NCBI GenBank assembly: GCA_030019105.1
Contig: JASEGY010000015.1
Span: 15,948 to 21,434, forward strand
Length of the DNA stretch: 5,487 bases
Direction: 5' to 3'
From: a bacterium
GTDB taxonomy: Bacteria; UBA9089; JASEGY01
The notes beneath the pieces are model-generated. The model worked only from the letters and a program-made list of their open reading frames with translations, searched no databases and had not been told where the DNA came from. The translations under genes were made by a program, and so were the position numbers. Positions 1-5,487 of this stretch are shown here, piece by piece (positions within the stretch are counted from its first letter, which is position 1; every line of letters starts with the position of its first letter).

Positions 1-16
1 CTGATTACCTGCTCTG

Positions 17-1759
17 TTACACTTCTATAATCACCGGCAGGACCATAGGGCTTCTTTCGGTTTTTGCGTAAAAGAACTTTCGGAGGGTATCCCTGAGGTC
101 AGATTTAATTGCGCCATGGTCAATCGAGGCCTTTTTACTTGATTCAGCTACTACGGTGGTTACTTTGGCCATAGCCTCAGTCATCAATTCGTCAGCGTGC
201 CGCAGATACACAAAACCTCGCGATATGATCTCCGGCTCGGAAATGAATTTACCGGATGATTTCTCTATAGCCAGGATAATAATAACCATCCCATCCTGGG
301 CCAGGTGCTGCCTGTCTCTCAACACCACACTGCCCACATCGCCTACCCCTTTTCCGTCAACCATTATTATCCCGGTCTGAACCGAACGCCCAATCCTGGC
401 TGTATCTTTAGTTAATTCAAGCCGTTGGCCATTGTCAAGGATGAAGATATTTTCCTTGAGAACGTTTACCTTTTCAGCCAATTGGGCGTGATGAACCAGA
501 TGTCTATATTCACCATGGATAGGAACAAAGAAGCGAGGATGAACCAGGTTGAGCATCAGTTTCAATTCTTCTTGACTGGCATGTCCTGAAACATGTACCT
601 CAGAAACCTTTTCATAAATTACTTCAGCGCCTAATTTGAAGAGATTATTTATGGTACGGCCAATAGCGGCTTCATTACCGGGAATCACCCGGGCGGAAAT
701 AATCACCATATCCTGAGGTTGAATCTTGAGTTGTCTATGAGAATTGGTAGCCAATCTGGACAGAGCCGACATAGGTTCTCCCTGGCTGCCGGTAGTTATG
801 ACAACTACTTTTTTAGCCGGCATCTTTTTGATGTCTTCGAAGGGGATTATGGTCCCCTCAGGGAAATCCAGATACCCCAACTTAGTAGCCATCTCTACGG
901 TCCGGTTCATACTCATGCCGGTGACGGCTACCTTACGTTTATGGTTTATGGCTGCCTCTACAACTTGTTTTATACGATGGACATTAGAGGCAAAGGTAGT
1001 TACCATAATCCTTCGTTTTGCCTCAGAAAAGATCTCATCCAGATAACCACCTACTTCTTTTTCCGAACGACTGTAACCCGACCGTTCCACATTAGTTGAG
1101 TCTGACATCAGAAGTAGAACACCGGAATTACCTAACTCAGCCAGCTTGTGGAAATCAATAGTCTCTCCATCTACCGGGGTTTGGTCGATCTTGAAATCGC
1201 CGGTATGGACAATAATTCCGGCCGGGGTGTGAATACCAAGTCCAACCCCATCGACAATAGAGTGACTAACCCGGTAAGGTTCCACGGTAAAGGATGTCCC
1301 AATTTTAATCTTATCACGTGGATTGATTTGAATAAATTCTATGGGAGGCAGATTGGGATGTTCAAGTAACTTGTTTTTAACCAATCCCAGGGTAAGTTTT
1401 GTCCCGTAAACAGGACACTTGATTTGAGCCAGGACATAAGGCAAGGCCCCAATATGATCTTCATGGCCGTGAGTGAGGAAAATACCTCGAATATGAGAGG
1501 CATTCTTCTTGAGATAGGTAAAATCAGGGATAATAATGTCTACTCCGAACATCTCTTCGTTAGGAAACATTAAGCCGGCATCAATGACGAGGATATCTTT
1601 CTCTGTCTCGATAGCCATCATATTTTTCCCTATTTCCCCACATCCACCTAAGGGAATAACAGAAACACGGGGGCCGGAACCTTGATGTCCTCGTTTTTTA
1701 GCTTTTGAATATCTCCTGTTCCTGTTCGGTCTTTTTTTTTCTGAACTTTGTTTTTCCAA
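17..1759 (-). CDS. rnj: Ribonuclease J (metallo-beta-lactamase / beta-CASP RNase)
   Basis: RNase J is a cytoplasmic, zinc-dependent 5'-3' exoribonuclease and endoribonuclease that degrades mRNA and matures RNA. Numbering from the chosen start (580 aa), the beta-lactamase motif HGHEDH is at 97-102. Further expected metal ligands are H166, D188 in HTGDFK and H415 in PIHGEYRHL. The beta-CASP region shows DSTN at 220-223, TTGSQGEP at 322-329 and HVSGHASQEE at 389-398. A C-terminal domain follows from about residue 430. All key residues are present and there is no frameshift. Family members are usually about 550-560 aa; the excess is a Lys/Arg-rich N-terminus of about 30 residues before the conserved IPLGG. 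I chose the TTG at 1757-1759 because AAGGAG lies 6 nt upstream. The same frame stays open to a TTG at 1844-1846 that would overlap the M16 stop and add 29 residues encoded by repeat DNA. It is the last gene of the unit in view, and its position matches Bacillus rnjB. Product identity is very secure; the start is less so. Confidence 0.96.
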   Translation of the reverse strand: MEKQSSEKKRPNRNRRYSKAKKRGHQGSGPRVSVIPLGGCGEIGKNMMAIETEKDILVIDAGLMFPNEEMFGVDIIIPDFTYLKKNASHIRGIFLTHGHEDHIGALPYVLAQIKCPVYGTKLTLGLVKNKLLEHPNLPPIEFIQINPRDKIKIGTSFTVEPYRVSHSIVDGVGLGIHTPAGIIVHTGDFKIDQTPVDGETIDFHKLAELGNSGVLLLMSDSTNVERSGYSRSEKEVGGYLDEIFSEAKRRIMVTTFASNVHRIKQVVEAAINHKRKVAVTGMSMNRTVEMATKLGYLDFPEGTIIPFEDIKKMPAKKVVVITTGSQGEPMSALSRLATNSHRQLKIQPQDMVIISARVIPGNEAAIGRTINNLFKLGAEVIYEKVSEVHVSGHASQEELKLMLNLVHPRFFVPIHGEYRHLVHHAQLAEKVNVLKENIFILDNGQRLELTKDTARIGRSVQTGIIMVDGKGVGDVGSVVLRDRQHLAQDGMVIIILAIEKSSGKFISEPEIISRGFVYLRHADELMTEAMAKVTTVVAESSKKASIDHGAIKSDLRDTLRKFFYAKTERSPMVLPVIIEV

Positions 1760-1765
1760 ATTAAT

Positions 1766-1771
1766 CTCCTT
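1766..1771 (-). promoter_or_regulatory. Ribosome binding site deciding the RNase J TTG start
   Basis: The minus strand reads AAGGAG, then six bases (ATTAAT), then TTG GAA AAA. This is a good Shine-Dalgarno at standard spacing. It favours the TTG at 1757-1759 over the more upstream in-frame TTG at 1844-1846, which has only a weaker GGAG five bases before it. No in-frame ATG exists before the conserved core, so a TTG start is the best reading. Confidence 0.75.
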
Positions 1772-1814
1772 GATTAGATTTATAAGACCTATAGGACTTA
1801 TTAGAGTTATAGTT
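1770..1814. repeat. Degenerate 9-bp tandem repeat, about five units
   Basis: On the plus strand the bases divide without gaps into five nonamers: ttgattaga, tttataaga, cctatagga, cttattaga, gttatagtt. Most positions follow a loose consensus of the form yttataaga, with T and A at fixed places in each unit. The tract fills the gap between the M16 gene and RNase J and stops at the RNase J Shine-Dalgarno. Because nine is a multiple of three, the tract keeps reading frames open, which probably explains the long upstream extension of the RNase J frame. Whether it acts as RNA structure, a protein site or mere repeat expansion cannot be told from the sequence. Confidence 0.7.
1782..1801. repeat. Imperfect palindrome inside the 9-bp repeat tract
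   Basis: The 20 bases form two 8-bp arms (ataagacc and ggacttat) around a TATA loop, with seven of eight positions complementary and one internal mismatch. In the transcript this could form a small hairpin 10 nt upstream of the RNase J Shine-Dalgarno. The downstream arm is not followed by a U run, so it does not look like an intrinsic terminator. It may simply follow from the palindromic cctatagg unit of the repeat. Confidence 0.5.
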
Positions 1815-1818
1815 TTGT

Positions 1819-1839
1819 CAACTGACCACTGACAATGAA
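1819..1839. repeat. Degenerate 7-bp repeat, about three units
   Basis: The plus strand reads caactga, ccactga, caatgaa: three adjacent heptamers with a cAActgA-like core, abutting the M16 stop codon on one side. Only four bases separate this track from the 9-bp repeat. It has the same period as the repeat tracks upstream of pnp but a different core sequence. Three short units could arise by chance; the adjoining nonamer tract and the other heptamer tracks make this less likely. Confidence 0.5.
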
Positions 1840-3117
1840 CTAACAAACCAACTCCACCTGCTGTGCCTCTGCTTCACTGAGGGGGCCGATAGTGGTCACC
1901 GTTAAGAACTCGTTACGAAAGAGGTTCCCGGCCACCTTTTTCACATCTTCGGCTGAGACAGCTTCAATTTGGCTTAAGATTTCATCTAAGGTAAAAAACC
2001 GGTTAAAATAGATTTCTGTCTTGGCCAGACGGCTCATGCGAGAAGCTGTATCCTCTAAGGAGAGGACCAGGTTGCTCTTAAGTTGTTGTTTTGCTTTTGA
2101 CAGTTCTGATTCCCCGACTTCTTCCTCTTTCAGTTTCGACAATTCAGACAGGGTAATCTTAACTGTTTCGGAATAGTGCTCCCGGCTCACCCCAGCATAA
2201 ACAGCAAATAATCCTGCTTCATGACAGGCAAGGTGATAAGAATAAATCGAATAGGCCAGGCCGCGCTTTTCTCTTATCTCCTGAAATAATCTGGAGCTCA
2301 TGCTCTTACCCGTAATAGTATTTAAGAGATAAAAGGCGAACCTGTCTTCGTGGGAATAAGACAATCCATCCGTTCCCAAACAGAAATGGACCTGCTCCAG
2401 GTCCCTGTGGTAAACTTGAATACCCGATTGTATCTCTGGAGGGGGAGAAGGCTTTTCCCAACCCGGCCCATCCGCCTTCACGAAAATTTTGCCTAACTCA
2501 TCTATGAGCTGCTCAGATATAATGTTTCCGGCTACAGCAAGAACGATCCGTTCCGGGGTGTATCTCTGCCTGAAGAAGTCTAATATTTCAGCCCTTGAGA
2601 ATTGAGCAACTATTTCGGATGTTCCTATCACCGGCCGGCCAAGGGGATGTTTATTCCATATATTCTGGACGAAGAGATCGTGCACGAGTTCATCCGGGGT
2701 ATCTTCATACATCTTGATCTCTTCCAGGATAACGTCTTTTTCCTTTTTTATCTCCTCTTCATCAAAGAGGGAGTTAAAAAACATATCGGATAAAAGGTCA
2801 ATGACCCTGGGCATATTCTCATCCAGCACCTTGGCATAGAAACAGGTATATTCCCTGCCGGTAAGGGCATTCAACTGTCCGCCTATCCGGTCCGTCTCTT
2901 CCGCGATTTGGATCGCCGTCCGGGTTGAGGTCCCTTTAAAGAGCATGTGCTCAATAAAATGAGATGCCCCATTAATAAGTTGCGGCTCATTTTTGGAACC
3001 AACTTCAAGCCACAGCCCAATAGATACCGATCTGACGTAAGGTATCTCCTCAGTTACCACCCTTATTCCATTAGGCAAAATCTCTTTATGGTATCTCTCT
3101 TTGAGTTTCGAGTTCAC
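1840..3117 (-). CDS. M16-family zinc peptidase (processing-peptidase-like, Bacillus MlpA/YmxG type)
   Basis: This 425-residue protein belongs to the M16 (pitrilysin / mitochondrial processing peptidase) family, and single-module bacterial members are of this size. The inverted zinc motif HFIEH is at 53-57: H53 and H57 bind zinc and E56 is the catalytic base. The third ligand is expected at E133 in LEEIKMYEDTPDE, 76 residues after H57 as in the beta subunit of mitochondrial processing peptidase. The conserved NALTGREYTCFYAKVLDE segment follows the zinc motif. The C-terminal half carries the inactive-domain signature IREKRGLAYS, with the R282 and Y289 pair at the usual spacing. No signal peptide is visible, so it is probably cytoplasmic. 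The start is GTG, with AAAGGGG nine bases upstream. It lies 17 bp downstream of pnp and is likely co-transcribed. M16 genes often neighbour pnp in bacteria. The physiological substrate is unknown; Bacillus MlpA is linked to protease regulation. Confidence 0.95.
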   Translation of the reverse strand: MNSKLKERYHKEILPNGIRVVTEEIPYVRSVSIGLWLEVGSKNEPQLINGASHFIEHMLFKGTSTRTAIQIAEETDRIGGQLNALTGREYTCFYAKVLDENMPRVIDLLSDMFFNSLFDEEEIKKEKDVILEEIKMYEDTPDELVHDLFVQNIWNKHPLGRPVIGTSEIVAQFSRAEILDFFRQRYTPERIVLAVAGNIISEQLIDELGKIFVKADGPGWEKPSPPPEIQSGIQVYHRDLEQVHFCLGTDGLSYSHEDRFAFYLLNTITGKSMSSRLFQEIREKRGLAYSIYSYHLACHEAGLFAVYAGVSREHYSETVKITLSELSKLKEEEVGESELSKAKQQLKSNLVLSLEDTASRMSRLAKTEIYFNRFFTLDEILSQIEAVSAEDVKKVAGNLFRNEFLTVTTIGPLSEAEAQQVELVC

Positions 3118-3126
3118 TTAATTAAA

Positions 3127-3133
3127 CCCCTTT
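3127..3133 (-). promoter_or_regulatory. Ribosome binding site of the M16 gene
   Basis: The minus strand reads AAAGGGG and, nine bases later, GTG AAC TCG. The site lies entirely within the 17-bp gap after the pnp stop codon (3135-3137). It supports the GTG start and leaves no room for a separate promoter between the two genes. Confidence 0.65.
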
Positions 3134-3134
3134 G

Positions 3135-5228
3135 CTAATCCCGTTTCGAGGTTTTCTCCCCCAAGGCTGCTTTGCGGGAGAGACTTATTCGGCCCTGCTC
3201 ATCTATGCCTATCACCTTGACCATCACCGCATCACCTTCTTTGACCACGTCTTCTACTTGTCCTACCCGATGTTCAGCTAATTGAGAAATATGCACCAGG
3301 CCGTCTTTACCCGGCAATATCTCGACAAAGGCCCCAAATGTGACTACCCGGACAACCTTGCCCGTATAAATCTTGCCCACTTCTGCTTCGGCCGTCAGGT
3401 ATTCAACCATTTCCCGGGCCTGTCTGACTGCATTTTCATCAGCCGAGGAAATAGCTACCTTGCCATCGTCATTGATATCAATCTTGACTCCAGTGACTTC
3501 AACAATGTTTCGGATTACCTTTCCTCCCGGGCCAATAACATCTTTAATCTTCGCGATAGGGATGGTAATGGTTATAATTCTGGGGGCATAAGGAGATAAC
3601 TCTGAGGACGGTTTCGCGATAACTTCGGCCATTTTATCCAGGATGAAGAGCCTGGCTTCTTTGGCTTGGTGGAGGGCATTAACCATAATATTGTGATCTA
3701 ATCCCCCAATCTTGATGTCCATTTGAAGGGCAGTCACGCCGTCCCTTGTTCCAGCCACTTTAAAATCCATATCTCCCAGATGATCTTCCAGGCCGGAGAT
3801 ATCGGTCAAGATGGCCACCTTTTCACCTTCTTTGATCAACCCCATGGCTACGCCGGCTACCGGGGCATTGATCGGAACACCGGCGCTCATCATGGCCAGG
3901 CTTCCCCCACAGACACTGGCCATAGAGGAAGAACCGTTTGATTCTAATATCTCAGAAACAACCCGAATGGTATAGGGAAATTTATCCGAATCAGGGATAA
4001 CCGGCAGAAGCGCCCGCTCAGCCAACATACCGTGCCCGATCTCACGCCGGGATTGGCCCCGGAGTGGTTTAACCTCGCCCGTACTGAAAGGGGGAAAGTT
4101 GTAATGAAGCATAAAGCTTTTGCTTCGTCTGCCTTCGATATCATCCAATGTCTGCTCATCACCTGATGTGCCCAAGGTGATGACAGCCAGGGCCTGGGTC
4201 TGTCCCCTGGTAAACAAGCTGCTTCCATGTACCCGGGGCAAAACATTTACCTCACAAGAGATGGGCCTGATTTCGTCCGGCTTGCGGCCATCAACCCGGA
4301 GTCCTTCATTAATAATTCTGTTTCGAACAATTTCTCGTTCAACAAGTTCCAGGCAGATTTTAATCTCAGCTTCCTGTTCCGGAAAGAGTGGGGCAAGCTC
4401 TTCCATGGCCTGATCAACTACTTTATCCATTGCTTGCTGTCTGGCCTGTTTTCCCTCAACCAGATTGGCGGCGGCTATTTTTTCCGTGGTCATCTCCCGC
4501 ACTTTGGATTCCATTTCCGGATCTATCCGGGTGGCAACTACTTCTCGTTTGGGGACTCCTACCCGGGCCACCAATTCCTGCTGAAACCGGACGATGTCTT
4601 TTATTACCCGGTGTCCTTCTTCTATTGCTTCCAGCATCTCTTCTTCCGAGAGATTTTTTGCCCCGGCCTCAACCATCAAGATTGCTTTCTCTGTTCCGGC
4701 TATAGTCAGGTCTAATTGACTTTCTTCCATTTCTTGGAGGCTCGGATTGACAATCAGATTGCCCCCGATCTTTCCCATCCTGACTGCCCCCACCGGGCCG
4801 TCAAAAGGGAAGTCAGAGATAGATAACGCGGCTGAGGCCCCGATTATACCTAATATATCCGGCGCACTAAGCTGGTCAGTGGAGAGCACGGTAGCCATAA
4901 TTTGGACTTCATTTCGCACTCCTTCCTGGAATAGGGGTCTTATTGGCCTGTCAATCAACCGCGCCGAGAGGATTTCTCTATCATTGGGCCGGGTCTCCCG
5001 CTTGATAAATCCCCCCGGAAATTTGCCGGCAGCATAAGCCCTTTCCCGGTATTCTACGCTAAGCGGAAAGAAATCAACCCCTTCCCGGCATTTTGATGAA
5101 GCAACAACAGTTACCAAAACCGCTGTATCTCCATAACGAACCAAACACGCGCCATCGGCTTGTTTGGCCATCCTTCCTGTTTCAATAGATAATTCTTTTC
5201 CCCCAAGATTCATACTTGTGGTATACAT
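3135..5228 (-). CDS. pnp: Polyribonucleotide nucleotidyltransferase (PNPase)
   Basis: PNPase degrades RNA 3'-5' by phosphorolysis, releasing nucleoside diphosphates, and can add tails in reverse. It works as a cytoplasmic trimer. The 697 residues match the usual length of about 700. Domains in order are a first RNase PH-like domain (about 10-140), an all-helical linker (about 235-310), the catalytic second RNase PH domain (about 320-540), a KH domain (about 550-610) with GPGG at 566-569, and an S1 domain (about 618-687). Expected catalytic residues are D482, D488 and K490 in EDHLGDMDFK. The phosphate-site serines S434 and S435 are in NGSSSMAS, and R394-R395 are in SRREIGHG. FTRGQTQAL at 339-347 is a family hallmark. 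Only about ten residues follow the S1 domain, so there is no long tail. The ATG start is supported by AAGGAGGG 11 bases upstream. It is the first gene of the unit in view. rpsO, its common upstream neighbour, is not within the 259 bp available. Confidence 0.98.
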   Translation of the reverse strand: MYTTSMNLGGKELSIETGRMAKQADGACLVRYGDTAVLVTVVASSKCREGVDFFPLSVEYRERAYAAGKFPGGFIKRETRPNDREILSARLIDRPIRPLFQEGVRNEVQIMATVLSTDQLSAPDILGIIGASAALSISDFPFDGPVGAVRMGKIGGNLIVNPSLQEMEESQLDLTIAGTEKAILMVEAGAKNLSEEEMLEAIEEGHRVIKDIVRFQQELVARVGVPKREVVATRIDPEMESKVREMTTEKIAAANLVEGKQARQQAMDKVVDQAMEELAPLFPEQEAEIKICLELVEREIVRNRIINEGLRVDGRKPDEIRPISCEVNVLPRVHGSSLFTRGQTQALAVITLGTSGDEQTLDDIEGRRSKSFMLHYNFPPFSTGEVKPLRGQSRREIGHGMLAERALLPVIPDSDKFPYTIRVVSEILESNGSSSMASVCGGSLAMMSAGVPINAPVAGVAMGLIKEGEKVAILTDISGLEDHLGDMDFKVAGTRDGVTALQMDIKIGGLDHNIMVNALHQAKEARLFILDKMAEVIAKPSSELSPYAPRIITITIPIAKIKDVIGPGGKVIRNIVEVTGVKIDINDDGKVAISSADENAVRQAREMVEYLTAEAEVGKIYTGKVVRVVTFGAFVEILPGKDGLVHISQLAEHRVGQVEDVVKEGDAVMVKVIGIDEQGRISLSRKAALGEKTSKRD

Positions 5229-5239
5229 AATGTAATTTT

Positions 5240-5247
5240 CCCTCCTT
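5240..5247 (-). promoter_or_regulatory. Strong ribosome binding site of pnp
   Basis: The minus strand carries AAGGAGGG 11 bases before the ATG at 5226-5228. The spacing is slightly long but usable, and a second in-frame ATG five codons later would be too far away. The 3' arm of the upstream inverted repeat ends 10 nt before this site, so folding or processing of the leader could influence ribosome access. Confidence 0.75.
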
Positions 5248-5257
5248 AAGGATTTGG

Positions 5258-5398
5258 GTAAGCGTTCAGGTGTCAGGTATCAGCAGTCAGGTAAGACCAG
5301 AGAAGTCTGGCCGGTAGAGGATATTACGATTCTGCGTGCTTCCCGGCATAAGATGCGCTAACCCTTTTAAAGCCGGCACCTGATACCTGAACGCTTAC
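5258..5398. repeat. 141-bp inverted repeat in the pnp leader region
   Basis: The outer 21 bases at 5258-5278 and 5378-5398 are complementary at 20 of 21 positions, with the sequence gtaagcgttcaggt, one variable base, then tcaggt. In a minus-strand transcript they would form a 21-position stem with one A-C mismatch, enclosing 99 nt. The interior has two further perfect small hairpins: CCAGA/TCTGG with a 4-nt loop at 5297-5310, and GCAT/ATGC with a 3-nt loop at 5346-5356. The result could be a long, branched leader hairpin just upstream of the pnp ribosome binding site. The ends can also be read as terminal repeats starting AGCGTTCAGG and flanked by TA on each side, as in miniature transposable elements. 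No coding sequence is supported inside. The arms are certain; the function is open. Confidence 0.8.
5266..5293. repeat. 7-bp tandem repeat, four units
   Basis: The plus strand divides into tcaggtg, tcaggta, tcagcag, tcaggta. All four heptamers share TCAG at the start. The first two lie mostly in the outer arm of the 141-bp inverted repeat. The opposite arm contains two matching units in reverse orientation (tcaggta, tcaggtg on the minus strand). The stem could therefore pair in more than one 7-nt register. Confidence 0.75.
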
Positions 5399-5466
5399 TC
5401 TAATAGTGATGAGAGTGTAGGGATGGAGTAAAGTATACTCAGCACGGTCATAAATAGTGATTTTGA

Positions 5467-5487
5467 ATAGGTTGTAAGTTGTAGGTT
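5467..5487. repeat. 7-bp tandem repeat, three units, cut by the window edge
   Basis: The plus strand reads ataggtt, gtaagtt, gtaggtt: three heptamers with a gtaRgtt core. The track reaches the last base of the window and may continue. Its period equals that of the TCAGGTG track 170 bp away, but the core differs. Confidence 0.6.

Noticed and set aside
1816..1821. A perfect TTGACA on the minus strand as a -35 box for RNase J
   Set aside because: No -10-like hexamer lies at 16-18 bp (the base run there is AGTCCT), and the hexamer arises within the repeat track, so it is probably coincidental.
3944..4246. A 100-codon minus-strand frame inside pnp
   Set aside because: It is an alternative frame within the catalytic region of an intact PNPase; the pnp frame explains the conservation.
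4227..4715. A 162-codon open frame on the plus strand, with others at 719-1099, 744-1046 and 4388-4705
   Set aside because: They lie antisense to conserved parts of pnp or RNase J, show no recognisable family features, and are expected by chance opposite coding DNA.
5258..5398. The inverted repeat as an intrinsic terminator of an upstream gene
   Set aside because: The interior is about 99 nt, and neither strand has a U run directly after the stem.
5432..5437. TATACT on the minus strand as a -10 box for pnp
   Set aside because: No reasonable -35 hexamer is found 16-18 bases upstream (best is close to TCACTA), and the extended -10 TG is out of register, so I do not call a promoter.
5395..5451. 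An 18-residue hydrophobic open frame starting with ATG upstream of pnp on the minus strand
   Set aside because: It has no Shine-Dalgarno, its stop falls in the end of the inverted repeat, and a frame this short is expected by chance. A leader peptide cannot be excluded but is not supported.
5229..5487. Expected rpsO (ribosomal protein S15) gene upstream of pnp
   Set aside because: Reading the minus strand gives no S15 C-terminus and the region is repeat-rich and non-coding; rpsO may lie outside the window.
5258..5487. Repeat tracks as a CRISPR array
   Set aside because: The units are only 7 bp and contiguous, without unique spacers of about 30 bp, and no cas gene is present.

Overview
The window holds three complete genes, all on the minus strand and read from right to left: polynucleotide phosphorylase (pnp), an M16-family zinc protease, and ribonuclease J. 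The pnp-to-M16 gap is 17 bp. The M16-to-RNase J gap is 80 bp, or a 7-bp overlap if an upstream TTG is used for RNase J. No convincing terminator lies between the genes, so a single transcription unit is likely. The RNase J stop is 16 bp from the left edge, and whatever follows it is outside the window.

The source looks like a bacterium of roughly balanced base composition. It carries both a full-length PNPase and an RNase J, so it uses 3'-5' phosphorolytic and 5'-3' exonucleolytic RNA decay. Gene order recalls Bacillus subtilis, where pnpA is followed by an M16 protease (mlpA/ymxG) and, several genes later, by rnjB. Here the intervening genes are missing. The intergenic DNA is full of short phased repeats. 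I remember similar tracts from uncultivated bacterial lineages, but I cannot assign a phylum from this sequence.

Right edge (5229-5487): no gene is supported. This upstream region of pnp carries a 141-bp inverted repeat with 21-nt arms (20 of 21 positions complementary). It ends 10 nt before the pnp Shine-Dalgarno. One arm runs into a track of four 7-bp units, and a second, different 7-bp repeat track runs off the right edge. Centre (1840-5228): pnp and the M16 protease are ordinary, intact family members. Gap before RNase J (1760-1839): almost entirely repeat, with about five 9-bp units followed by about three 7-bp units, just upstream of the RNase J ribosome binding site. Left (17-1759): an intact RNase J with a short, very basic N-terminal extension.

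Functionally, the unit joins two central RNA-decay exonucleases with a processing-peptidase-like protease. The genes are core housekeeping genes. The unusual content is the repeat architecture between and upstream of them, and I found no evidence of a new multi-gene system.
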